This document shows, piece after piece, positions 40,901-47,529 of a stretch of DNA of 64,000 nucleotides (position 1 is its first letter; each line of letters starts with the position of its first letter). This stretch comes from Deltaproteobacteria bacterium (GTDB lineage Bacteria; Desulfobacterota; DSM-4660; Desulfatiglandales; Desulfatiglandaceae). The notes beneath the pieces were generated by a model. That model saw only the letters and a list, made by a program, of their open reading frames with translations, was not told where the DNA came from and did not search any database. The stretch covers positions 1 through 64,000 of the forward strand of contig JAFDHL010000001.1 of assembly GCA_019308785.1 (NCBI GenBank), in the 5' to 3' direction. The position numbers and the translations under genes are program-made.

Positions 40901-43328
40901 ACCTAAGCTGCCTTGGGAGTCCTTTAGCGCGGCTGGGGTAATAGAGTTTGATGTCATTAGGTGTATCTCCTGTAGGTTCGTTGATTAATGTTTGGGCATC
41001 GAACAACTTGCCCTGCCTCATTGGTAAGGGCTTATATTCGGTGAGGATCGTTTCAACTGGGACCATGATTTCTTTCACGATCTCTTTGATTTTTTCCTTC
41101 TCGACCACACTTTCACGGGTCAACTCTTTGTCCGGTACCTGCAAGACAGCTTCCGCAATTCTTAAAGTCTGGGGAAACAGGTGGGCAGTTTTTTTGTGCA
41201 TTGCTTCACGGGCAACAGCAAACTTTTCGTCGTGTGCGCCTTGGAAAGCATGGGTAAATTCGTGATCGATCAAACCTTTAAGATATGTGGCATAGTGTAG
41301 CGGAGACTTGGCAGCGTCTTTATCCAGAGATAACGGATTCATACCCATCTCTCCCAAGCCAGCATTATACTCACCCTCAACAGCTCCACCATCTATCACC
41401 ACAGATAGCATCGGATAAAATTTTTCAAGTTTACCGCCAGCTGCTCCGGCATACATCCTGGCCACCGTTTCAAAGGCTAATATATGTTTGGCATGAAACA
41501 TCGACCCACCCTTGTAACCTTTAACCCCCGTGTCAACCTTTTGATTCAGTTGTTCTATGGGTGTGTAAGGAATGGTCTGGTTCAGATATGGTCGGCGCAG
41601 CTGCTCCTCGATAGTGAGTTTTTCAATTGGCTTCTGTGATTCGTTCCAAATACCAGTAACGGTTTTTATCAGGTCGTTGTAACCTTTATCCGTTTTGGTT
41701 TTTTCGATAGTTTTCTTCCACTCGCCTCGATCTTTTAGGTTCTGCCAGGTAAATTCCACTGTAGTCCGTTTAGCCGACAGCGGATCCACAGCAAATTTAG
41801 CAACAATCTTTTCAGCCAACTGCTTGCCGTCCCACTTCAACTCCATGCGTGAATCGGTCAGTGGATAATAGTTTCCCCCAGGAGTTTGGCTGGTAGCAAC
41901 ATCAATTATCAGCGCACCAGGGAAACCTTCATTATAAATATTAGTAATGCCCTGAGTAAGCTTTGCTCCAGTCTGTTTGTCCACCAGGCGGATTATCATC
42001 TTTTGGTTATACCCGGATGGAGCCTTGGGATAGTATTTCATCGAAAGTTCTGACTGATGATCGCCCTTATTTACAACATCTGTAAATTCTTTAAACTTCT
42101 TCCCACCAAACGGATTCTTAATCTTAGCATTGTTTAAAGAAACGGAAACATTCTTGGGCAACTCGGTGGTCTCCACATAACGCTTGGAGTCGTTATCAAT
42201 AATTTGACTTTCGGCCTCTACGCGAATGGACGTGCCCTGCCTTGGCTTAGACAGTGTACCAACCTGGTCAGCATTTTGTGCCCGGACCCCATCGTGTTGA
42301 TTGTCTCTGGTTTCAAGCACCCAGGTGGATGACTCGTGTGGCCCCAGAATAACAGCCTTGGCAATACCGAACCCACCAAATCGCCCAACCTTATCTTTGC
42401 CAGTACCGTGCAGGGCCAGAAACTTATCTCTAATATCAGTGTCCGACATACCGACACCGTTATCAATAATTTCAAAACTGTTGTGGTAATAATCTTTACC
42501 GGCCTTGGCTATTCTTTTGTCATCAAGCTTACGACCCCGTACAGGATAATCTTCATCAGAAGATTCGTGCCCTGAAGACAGATATGTTCGGATATCAATC
42601 GTTCCCTTTTTGATTTCGCCGGTTTCCAAACTTTCCAGCACCGCATCCAATGAATTTTGTAAACCTTCGCGCACGCTAACGTTTCCCAAATTAGACGTGT
42701 AAGGATACTTGCTTTTAGCTTCATTGTTCCAGGCTCTGGCCACATTAACACCATAGCCAGCCGACACTTTTTCTATGCTGTAACTGACACCAAACTGACC
42801 AGCTGGATCCGGATTACCCATCAGAACCATACGGGTATGATTGGCTCCAATCAGGTTCTCCTGGATTCCCTTAATCGCACCCTCCACCTTGCGTTTGTAC
42901 TTTGGATCCTTGGCATACTTTTTGGTCCGACGTGCTGCAATAATGCCACCCTCAACAGGAATAGGATAGGTGCCATCGTAAACGTCACTTTTGGCAAAGG
43001 TCTTGGAATCCCAAAACATTTTCTGTAATTCGGTGATCCTGGCTTTTAGTTTGGGCAAATTGTTCCGGACAAATTCAAAGTTAAACCACCGGCCAGGCGT
43101 GGTATCGATCTTCAAGATCTGATCTTTCATCTGGCCATGCAGCTGATCAATGATGCTGTCATATTCTTTGTCCAGCGTGTCCAGCACGTCCTGAACCGCC
43201 TGGATCTCAGCTTCACCTTTGGCCATGTCCATATCTTTATAGTCGTCAGTCAGATCTCTCAAGCGCTTTGCTGTTCCAGGATCAAAACGCTTACCCATTT
43301 TTTTAAGACAATATGCAAGTGTTGCCAT
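34920..43328 (-). CDS. Giant polyvalent protein: GHKL ATPase, two zincin motifs, SAP-like motifs, ADP-ribosyltransferase
   Basis: 2802 residues. In order: GHKL/HSP90-like ATPase with LQNSLDA (223-229), DNGVGM (289-294) and GRFGGFGIAKA (315-325); metallopeptidase motif HEFTH (689-693); SAP-like segments near 905-945 and 968-1000; second HExxH, HESYH (1376-1380); ADP-ribosyltransferase from ~1495 with AYHGS, GWGLYF (1523-1528) and FDES (1800-1803), an H-Y-E type set. The remaining ~970 residues are helical, with PLARTAQMFYVF. Long phage polyvalent proteins are thought to be packaged and injected to modify host targets. Catalysis is inferred from motifs only. Confidence 0.88.
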   Translation of the reverse strand: MATLAYCLKKMGKRFDPGTAKRLRDLTDDYKDMDMAKGEAEIQAVQDVLDTLDKEYDSIIDQLHGQMKDQILKIDTTPGRWFNFEFVRNNLPKLKARITELQKMFWDSKTFAKSDVYDGTYPIPVEGGIIAARRTKKYAKDPKYKRKVEGAIKGIQENLIGANHTRMVLMGNPDPAGQFGVSYSIEKVSAGYGVNVARAWNNEAKSKYPYTSNLGNVSVREGLQNSLDAVLESLETGEIKKGTIDIRTYLSSGHESSDEDYPVRGRKLDDKRIAKAGKDYYHNSFEIIDNGVGMSDTDIRDKFLALHGTGKDKVGRFGGFGIAKAVILGPHESSTWVLETRDNQHDGVRAQNADQVGTLSKPRQGTSIRVEAESQIIDNDSKRYVETTELPKNVSVSLNNAKIKNPFGGKKFKEFTDVVNKGDHQSELSMKYYPKAPSGYNQKMIIRLVDKQTGAKLTQGITNIYNEGFPGALIIDVATSQTPGGNYYPLTDSRMELKWDGKQLAEKIVAKFAVDPLSAKRTTVEFTWQNLKDRGEWKKTIEKTKTDKGYNDLIKTVTGIWNESQKPIEKLTIEEQLRRPYLNQTIPYTPIEQLNQKVDTGVKGYKGGSMFHAKHILAFETVARMYAGAAGGKLEKFYPMLSVVIDGGAVEGEYNAGLGEMGMNPLSLDKDAAKSPLHYATYLKGLIDHEFTHAFQGAHDEKFAVAREAMHKKTAHLFPQTLRIAEAVLQVPDKELTRESVVEKEKIKEIVKEIMVPVETILTEYKPLPMRQGKLFDAQTLINEPTGDTPNDIKLYYPSRAKGLPRQLRLFNQRVVGRSPGRVSPAEREGGRGSDQLPTPQEIIEAGKRDGAFDRADFTGAEAAVTREAHTDALRILTNGIEYQYWGIPKGSTPYKVLSGDLDISTMKPEQFTVNELRGMARLVSTSETGTKAELLERVINNLNVADSLDSFASTDRPVLEMDNKYKLADLQLFASFLGVNPVGKKLEVADRVWRKYIQDRYHTIKGYIQFHEDTKKEIPKDVAETWIETQDLYHKAWGDALTVKLPEVAVSLNPNFERGGLVSTGELFDALKQADPKLDKRRFDRMIKDRLRQDFLLYKTQNPEGLPEVERAALVKIDGVYYGQVGKKGVSTVDVADLVSKIDSPQMIKALRQTGFDITRQRDLGTQLGILGIEYPSIKKALKSASDKLSNLSKQAAAESDTDLQMMLMETETTLATASDFMAAFAGEKNGMSKLADQYRDQTAPIKNESIIRQVFYNEMPVRISGPIEQYMATRQAKEAYAKRYMRDQGVTLDDIKRLFKGTNVIKKADGSVAVTTPNGQQLIIKSVDSVDVNNANFYVNMGRVPVKGETAIGKYADGKIELHKDLADNWVLAHESYHWLEDVGFITSKESDILRDHIQELHANNMWESRNIKDVGGAEDRANYISWSINNRAKQTGIIEKIIQKIKDLINGFVGIFKLTPQSIVRDIETGKIYQGPKQKPFARKFLAPQYQTTAYHGSPSFFKRFRTRFIGSGEGAQAFGWGLYFTDEKSIAKDYADRLGADEWIDLSWKAAGGTVAIWESRQPTSYSPTMFKTEMMKKARDDSHANTLAITKATLVEDLMIEDYAMHAAYHNTGEAGVVAAIQDVVDNLIAGYELDRQSAEGKDRQDGQDSIDYLRAIRPDSISQLTMKRPKTKAVYKVTLHKGKDPSEYDWLDWDKALSKEILGKIINQSEKKDIAQYRMKTFGRLKHWFDKDLDSYDYTNLGVGQNAYEEISTALGGDKEASLFLLRAGIDGIKFPSGTLSGIKDSPHFNYTVFDESAVDIEAVEQYTTATPQDEEFMREHGNSAAAENVSRSLRDYAMTSWGKIGRWMLKKREIGIGELEDTTAWERLLFTPIHYFGKVPAAGAMVEDGTNRSDNYFKGLNFIEKDSNKKSRLQIGKKLKKTNKKEYRAINKYLDDNDMNKYGYTVKMKEGIEESVGKTFEIKDPDGKVVGTANSYDDGWAEATRLEVAKLAELGYSELAQDWVQGTREMSHNVFNILRGAINDLTKRYAAKGMSLPSVATWVDGARVEVDLKVALAKMGNMRGYFMPRIRKPGRFSMYAKPKKGYENKLHPILKHFESELFAAEEASRKKYDNYIVDIEKINKMPEDIFKIAGQVVAFQEIMNKALEQVSGEMKKGVAADVMAELEKAQLEMGKQLAEGVANLFKGRGVRTHMIMRNDAVGVGVWKGYEEDSVQRMAKYVRGVAAGEAKKKMMLDMLRHMTGTDISWQEYQAEHTKAGLDTTYKDYLEFVKNRRIDPVKQRNIFHDALTYMEDMGRNDEAVDRIIGTVKGLAVLKFLAGRPAAVAVNLTNLGMAVPATMRAFANIPMRKTPGFLVDAMKGYLEYYRAGRSDRDPNIPGWMNDLFEEIEDSGWHAAQYNKEALSLLKSKVGNGYDTMLEVLMMGFGVSEQINRMATIAGSYIGQRKINQKKWDSAGAEQKKVLHKEWMANSKKASDMAHGVYSKANRPHYARGANPLARTAQMFYVFKTFSHNYLQTMYDLGFKTKDRTALLYMALAPAVIGGATSSLLIKAVIEAFGLLPGAPDEPEEAMYEWLEANWGETTEQIVRLGAFGLGGHGVSLKGSLDISIFDVPTTLKDLMGAPGSLVSDVVVGGKSILRGDFAKGIERISPNFIGSGIKAYRESTQGVTTSSNAPLFYGREVVKLDGMETIIRGLTFNPARIAKIRERQWKERKVEQNMADLRHDIYARIKAFYNRPKEKRSKSRYMDILEEIRVYNVLVQRSGKPFPVITHKSIKNNLRRAFRPSRRERLRRTY

Positions 43329-43353
43329 CAGTTAAATAATCCTGTTTCAATTA

Positions 43354-43797
43354 TTAGGGTCCATATTGATCAAAAATCAGAGGACCAACTGGTCTAAGTT
43401 TTATTTTAATTTGCCATGGAGTAACTACTTCATCAACTATACCATGTGTTAATGAAGTAGCCCACTCACTGTACTGAATTGTTGTTCCATCTTCCTTAAA
43501 GTTCCAAGCTCTACAATAGAAGACATACGTTCCTGCACTTTGGATATTCGCTGACATTTCCAGCTCTATTGTAGCATCCTGGGCAATTACGAAATTGTCA
43601 TCAACTCTTTCAATATACCAGTAGTACCCAAGAGCTAAAGTTGAAGCGTCCCACCTAACTCCAAACTGTTCCCCGGTAAAGAACTCATGCTCATACTGAG
43701 CTTCTGCCTTATTTACTAAGACCAATGAAGCAAAGAAAGTTATCCATAACAAGATAAGTGCTACATTAATCCAAGCTTTTCTTTTATCCACAACCAT
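43354..43797 (-). CDS. Signal-peptide-like, Ig/FN3-like protein
   Basis: 147 residues. Basic N-terminus, hydrophobic stretch (VALILLWITFFASLVLVNKA) and a possible signal peptidase site after AEA, then a beta-sandwich-like domain with TYVFYCRAWNF. Its fold pattern echoes the next gene. A secreted or membrane-displayed product would be odd among virion genes. Confidence 0.6.
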   Translation of the reverse strand: MVVDKRKAWINVALILLWITFFASLVLVNKAEAQYEHEFFTGEQFGVRWDASTLALGYYWYIERVDDNFVIAQDATIELEMSANIQSAGTYVFYCRAWNFKEDGTTIQYSEWATSLTHGIVDEVVTPWQIKIKLRPVGPLIFDQYGP

Positions 43798-43807
43798 AGA
43801 CTCCCTA

Positions 43808-44158
43808 TTAAGAATCTGAGATAACTAAGGCTCCAACCGGGTCGGGAGCCTCGAAATCTAAAGGGACATTATCTAACAAAGTCGGACTCGCTTCGTTCCC
43901 CCTGTCATCAACACAAGCCACTCCAATGTTATACCTTCCATCAAGAGTGGTCATTCCAGGAATTTCAGCAAGATTGACTTCCCCATGCAGGGTGTCGTTA
44001 TAGGTTACTATGGTGTTTCCGATTTCCACAGACGGTGATGGGTTGGCTGGGTCTGTAACAACCAATCCAGGAGCTTCTTCATAATACATTTTATGGTTTA
44101 CCACATCCGGTGAAGTTGATACCGGCCACCTCAGCCATGTTTCTTTTAAAATTGACAT
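43808..44158 (-). CDS. FN3/Ig-like structural protein
   Basis: 116 residues, beta-rich: LRWPVSTSPDVVNHKMYYEE, then GMTTLDGRYNIGVACVDDRG and EAPDPVGALVI, an FN3-like pattern. Such domains occur on phage appendages and heads as weak carbohydrate-binding or bridging modules. Ribosome site AAGGAGACTGTGAA. Confidence 0.65.
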   Translation of the reverse strand: MSILKETWLRWPVSTSPDVVNHKMYYEEAPGLVVTDPANPSPSVEIGNTIVTYNDTLHGEVNLAEIPGMTTLDGRYNIGVACVDDRGNEASPTLLDNVPLDFEAPDPVGALVISDS

Positions 44159-44159
44159 T

Positions 44160-44330
44160 TCACAGTCTCCTTGTTAAAAATAAAGTTATTAATATCACAT
44201 ACAGTACCACTACAATTAAGACACAAAGCAGTCTTTCGGGGTTAAAATTATCTTCTGCCCTTCCCCTTGCTTTTAGTAGTAGAGCAACCACCGCGGCCCC
44301 TATTGGCCCTTTTGCCTTTTCCGCCCCCAT
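44160..44330 (-). CDS. Small membrane protein overlapping the basic protein gene
   Basis: 56 residues in a frame partly overlapping 44248-44355. It starts MGAEKAKGPIGAAVVALLLK and ends with a strong membrane segment (LLCVLIVVVLYVILITLFL, then TRRL*). The upstream site (AAGGATTCCGAAAAGAA) is distant, so the start is uncertain. The hydrophobic end covers 88 bases otherwise unexplained. Confidence 0.45.
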   Translation of the reverse strand: MGAEKAKGPIGAAVVALLLKARGRAEDNFNPERLLCVLIVVVLYVILITLFLTRRL

Positions 44331-44355
44331 TTCTTTTCGGAATCCTTTTTGGCAT
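44248..44355 (-). CDS. Tiny very basic Gly/Lys/Arg-rich protein
   Basis: 35 residues: MPKRIPKRNGGGKGKRANRG then RGGCSTTKSKGKGRR. ATG behind GGGGGTAAT. I have seen similar tiny basic proteins with GGC in phage late regions; a role in DNA condensation is possible but unproven. Confidence 0.6.
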   Translation of the reverse strand: MPKRIPKRNGGGKGKRANRGRGGCSTTKSKGKGRR

Positions 44356-44373
44356 ATTACCCCCTTTATGTTA

Positions 44374-44592
44374 TTAATCGAAAATTCCTGCTTCAGCCAT
44401 AATAATTATCAACTCTAAAAAATCTTTGTCATCTTTTAAAGCTGCTTGCATCTCAAGATCATCAGACATAAACTGATATTTTCTTTGGCCGGAAACAACA
44501 ATAATGGCTGCGATTAAAAACGTTCCCAAGCCAAAAGCTATTTGCTTGCTTCCGGTGAAACCCAAGCCCTGTCCTGGTTGAATATTAAACAC
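44374..44592 (-). CDS. Small membrane protein
   Basis: 72 residues from GTG 44592 behind CAGGAGC; a TTG three codons earlier is an alternative. One membrane segment (IAFGLGTFLIAAIIVVSG) then an acidic helical tail (DDKDFLELIIIMAEAG). It overlaps the stop of the upstream gene. Could be a holin-like accessory. Confidence 0.6.
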   Translation of the reverse strand: MFNIQPGQGLGFTGSKQIAFGLGTFLIAAIIVVSGQRKYQFMSDDLEMQAALKDDKDFLELIIIMAEAGIFD

Positions 44593-45202
44593 TATTGGCA
44601 AGCTCCTGAGCTAAAATGCCAGCCGTTAAATCAGTGATGTCGTTCCCGTCCTTATCCTTCATTTCTTTATTTAAAATTGGCGTTACGCCATCGGTTGGAT
44701 CGTAAATAATTAATTCCCAGGTTAAGCCATTTTTCACCAACACCTTCTTGCCGTCTATTACATCTTTAAGGTAGTCTGTATCTAAAGCCATTAATTGATC
44801 GTGTTCAGGTGTGGTTAGCCCAGAACCTATTGACTTTACGATTAACCCAGCCGCATTTCCGGGTATAACCTGCACTTGATTCTGATTAAGTATTCCATTT
44901 TCAACGTCAAAGATATTATTATTAGATCCCGCCAATCTTACCGTGTATTGCCCATCTTCAAAAGTCACAGAGTACCCGTTAATGATTTCTATAAATCTTG
45001 CATATGTTATTCCTGCAACTGTAACCTCAGTGTTGTGTATATGAGTATCAGGAAACGGCATCCCTTCTACATCATCTTCAAGAGCTTTTAAGTCCCTTCT
45101 AAACTGATCGGTGTCTAACTCATATAAAGTACCCGAAATAGGAGTTAAATCAGCCTGTAAAACGTTTATTACTTTCGTTCCCCACGAAACCGAAAGAGCC
45201 AT
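44585..45202 (-). CDS. Conserved phage structural protein (appendage or head fibre)
   Basis: 205 residues. MALSVSWGTKVINVLQADLT, YELDTDQFRRDLKALEDDVE, and FPDTHIHNTEVTVAGITYAR belong to a family seen in many phages, beside fibre-like genes. C-terminal ends ILAQELANSV. Probably a virion surface or appendage base component. Confidence 0.75.
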   Translation of the reverse strand: MALSVSWGTKVINVLQADLTPISGTLYELDTDQFRRDLKALEDDVEGMPFPDTHIHNTEVTVAGITYARFIEIINGYSVTFEDGQYTVRLAGSNNNIFDVENGILNQNQVQVIPGNAAGLIVKSIGSGLTTPEHDQLMALDTDYLKDVIDGKKVLVKNGLTWELIIYDPTDGVTPILNKEMKDKDGNDITDLTAGILAQELANSV

Positions 45203-45471
45203 TATTGTTCCTTTAATTTATCTTTCAATGCTTGTATTTCAGTTCTTAAAAAATCACATTTTTCTTGATTTGCTTTTACGGTATTGACCACTATTTGTTT
45301 TTGTATAGATACGAACTTATTAGCATTTAAGAGCTGGGCTCCAAGAAAACTATTATTCTCTTTTAATGCTTCGTTTTCTTCAATAAGTTTATCAACAGCC
45401 AACACCAAAGCATTGTGCTGACGTGACAAGTTCTTATGTTTAATTTTTAATTCTGGTAAAGTTATATCCAT
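45202..45471 (-). CDS. Coiled-coil protein
   Basis: 89 residues, nearly all heptad-like (KNLSRQHNALVLAVDKLIEE, EIQALKDKLKEQ). Touches both neighbours (overlap of 1 base and a 1-base gap). Possibly links or trimerises the adjacent structural proteins. Confidence 0.65.
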   Translation of the reverse strand: MDITLPELKIKHKNLSRQHNALVLAVDKLIEENEALKENNSFLGAQLLNANKFVSIQKQIVVNTVKANQEKCDFLRTEIQALKDKLKEQ

Positions 45472-45472
45472 A

Positions 45473-47263
45473 TTAATCCGGTATCAAAAGTACATTAAGA
45501 GTTAACCCATTGTCTTTATCTATAGTTTCTATTATGGGTTGAGTTTTATAAAAAGGAGATATAGAGCTTTTTCTGGCTCTACCAACCATATTTTGATTTG
45601 AAGCTAAAGAGCGTGTATCTGTAACAATTCCACTTACATTGGTTAGCTTATTAAACATAACTTCTGTTGAAACAATAGTTCCAGTTGCCGGAGTTACAGG
45701 GGTATTTTCAACAGCATAATTATATGCGTCAGCCGTGGTTACTGTTATTTGAGCACATATATTATAATCGTCTTGATTTGCTCCAGCTATTCTTACCCAA
45801 TCGTTAGTAACCATCCCATGTCCATTATGAACTACATAGGCTACATCCCCTATTCTCGATACAGTAACTGATTCCTGATAATTAAGAGGCCCCAAAGCGT
45901 CCGCAGCTTCAAAAACAACTCTTGCATTTTCTATAACGACACTATCTTTAACATTTTTGACTGTGATTTGAGTGGTAACTGAAGTCCCCAAAAAGGTTAC
46001 GGAGCTCCCTTCATATGTTGTAGGATCTGCCCCATTGTTCTTATTAATTGAAATGGCAGAACCAGACGAATTGAGAACATCATAGGTGTTTCCGGAAAAG
46101 AATAAAGCATTATAAGCGTAGGGAGTTCCAACATCACTGGGCATTTCAATACCAGCTCCCACTGTATTACCAATAAAACTACAATCAATCATATCAATGC
46201 TTTCATTCCATAATACCGCAGCATCAACATTTGAAGTATTAATAAAAAAGCAGCTTTCAACACTCGCATCGTCAGGATCAACTTGACCGCAAGCCTCAAA
46301 ACTACATCCCAAAATTTCAACATCTGTAGTTGCCCCAGGGAAAGTTATAGCGCCAGACCCATAAACAGTGCAGCCGTATAGTTTAAAGTTATCAACATCT
46401 ACGTCAGACCCATCTATAATAAATTTTGGAGTCTGTGCTGATGATTGAACCCGGATAATACAGCCTTTAATTCCAGCAGTTCCAACCTTTTCACCTAATA
46501 TAAACTCCGTTAATCCTGTACCATTATCAACTACTGTAAATCCATATAACGATGTATTAACCGGCCTGTCTTCAAACACTAACACCTGAGACAAATCTTC
46601 AAATTCACAAGCGTTTACGCCTGCTGCATCACCAAATATTATGGAGCCATTGAGATAAAAAATACCTCCGATTTTTCGTATAATACCCCAGCCGTTTGTA
46701 GTATCTTCGTCTTCAGCTAAAATGTCGTCAAAATCAATAGCTCCACCAGCACCATTATCCCCATAAACTATTAATCCATCACCGGCATAAATATGGTCAA
46801 TCCAGGTGTTTTGTGCTTTTTTAGAGCCGGTTGTCAGGTTGACTCTGATGCCAAGGGTTGTAATAGTTGTCATGGTGGGCTTAGTCCCAGAAGAGACAGC
46901 AGCCGATAAATCAACAACAAGATTATACCACCCCCCAAGATAAGTTGTGCTTCCACTAACATTCCAATAACCCGTATTTGCCCCATCACTCAAATATACC
47001 TGGATACCACCATTAGCGTCTGTATCCAACTCTTTGAGTGCTGAACACATAAACCACATTCTAAGATGCGTGGTTCCAGACAAATCCTCGGTAACGGATA
47101 TTTCAGAATCATTGGCTCCGGAATCTATAAATTCAAACCCTATACATTGCAGGCCCTCTTTAAAAAAATCAGTTACATCTGACGGGGTACTGCCTGTCCA
47201 ATCATTTTCATTCTCACAAAGATTGATTGCATTATATCCGCTAAGACTTACTGATAGTGCCAT
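45473..47263 (-). CDS. Beta-helix-like fibre or spike protein
   Basis: 596 residues. Opens MALSVSLSGYNAINLCENEN, sharing the MALSVS start with the gene at 44585-45202. The middle has repeated short strands (FKLYGCTVYGSGAITFPGAT, VEILGCSFEACG, CSFIGNTVG), which suggests a parallel beta helix. Rich in Asp/Asn/Thr. Likely surface binding. Stop overlaps at TAATG with the upstream gene. Confidence 0.7.
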   Translation of the reverse strand: MALSVSLSGYNAINLCENENDWTGSTPSDVTDFFKEGLQCIGFEFIDSGANDSEISVTEDLSGTTHLRMWFMCSALKELDTDANGGIQVYLSDGANTGYWNVSGSTTYLGGWYNLVVDLSAAVSSGTKPTMTTITTLGIRVNLTTGSKKAQNTWIDHIYAGDGLIVYGDNGAGGAIDFDDILAEDEDTTNGWGIIRKIGGIFYLNGSIIFGDAAGVNACEFEDLSQVLVFEDRPVNTSLYGFTVVDNGTGLTEFILGEKVGTAGIKGCIIRVQSSAQTPKFIIDGSDVDVDNFKLYGCTVYGSGAITFPGATTDVEILGCSFEACGQVDPDDASVESCFFINTSNVDAAVLWNESIDMIDCSFIGNTVGAGIEMPSDVGTPYAYNALFFSGNTYDVLNSSGSAISINKNNGADPTTYEGSSVTFLGTSVTTQITVKNVKDSVVIENARVVFEAADALGPLNYQESVTVSRIGDVAYVVHNGHGMVTNDWVRIAGANQDDYNICAQITVTTADAYNYAVENTPVTPATGTIVSTEVMFNKLTNVSGIVTDTRSLASNQNMVGRARKSSISPFYKTQPIIETIDKDNGLTLNVLLIPD

Positions 47264-47529
47264 TATAAATCCTTACCATGTTTAACAATTCTGTTATTTT
47301 CCCAAGTATCAAGAAAATAGAAACCGCAATGTGGATACAGTATAGGCGGAGCTTGTGGAAACCTATCACATACTCCAGGTTTGTTTTTATAAATAGCGCA
47401 GACCGCCATCCCCTCTTTAGTATATGATAAATGCTCTGGACATACTCGTGATTCACAGCACCATCCGCACCTATTGCATTGACCTTGCCTTACATACCTT
47501 AGTTTATGCGTCTGAGATTCTTGAAGCAA
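47263..47529 (-). CDS. YkgJ-like CxxCxxCC metal-binding protein
   Basis: 88 residues from a TTG behind GGAGGAAGTGC, overlapping the end of the fibre gene. QCNRCGWCCESRVCPEHL, MAVCAIYKNKPGVCDRFP and LYPHCGFYF carry the cysteines of the YkgJ/UPF0153 zinc- or iron-chelating family. Its placement between fibre genes is common in phages though the role is unknown. Confidence 0.75.
   Translation of the reverse strand: MLQESQTHKLRYVRQGQCNRCGWCCESRVCPEHLSYTKEGMAVCAIYKNKPGVCDRFPQAPPILYPHCGFYFLDTWENNRIVKHGKDL

Noticed and set aside
34920-43328. Several short plus-strand frames opposite the giant gene
   Set aside because: All are shadows without start signals; the minus-strand frame is unbroken over 2802 codons with clear domains.
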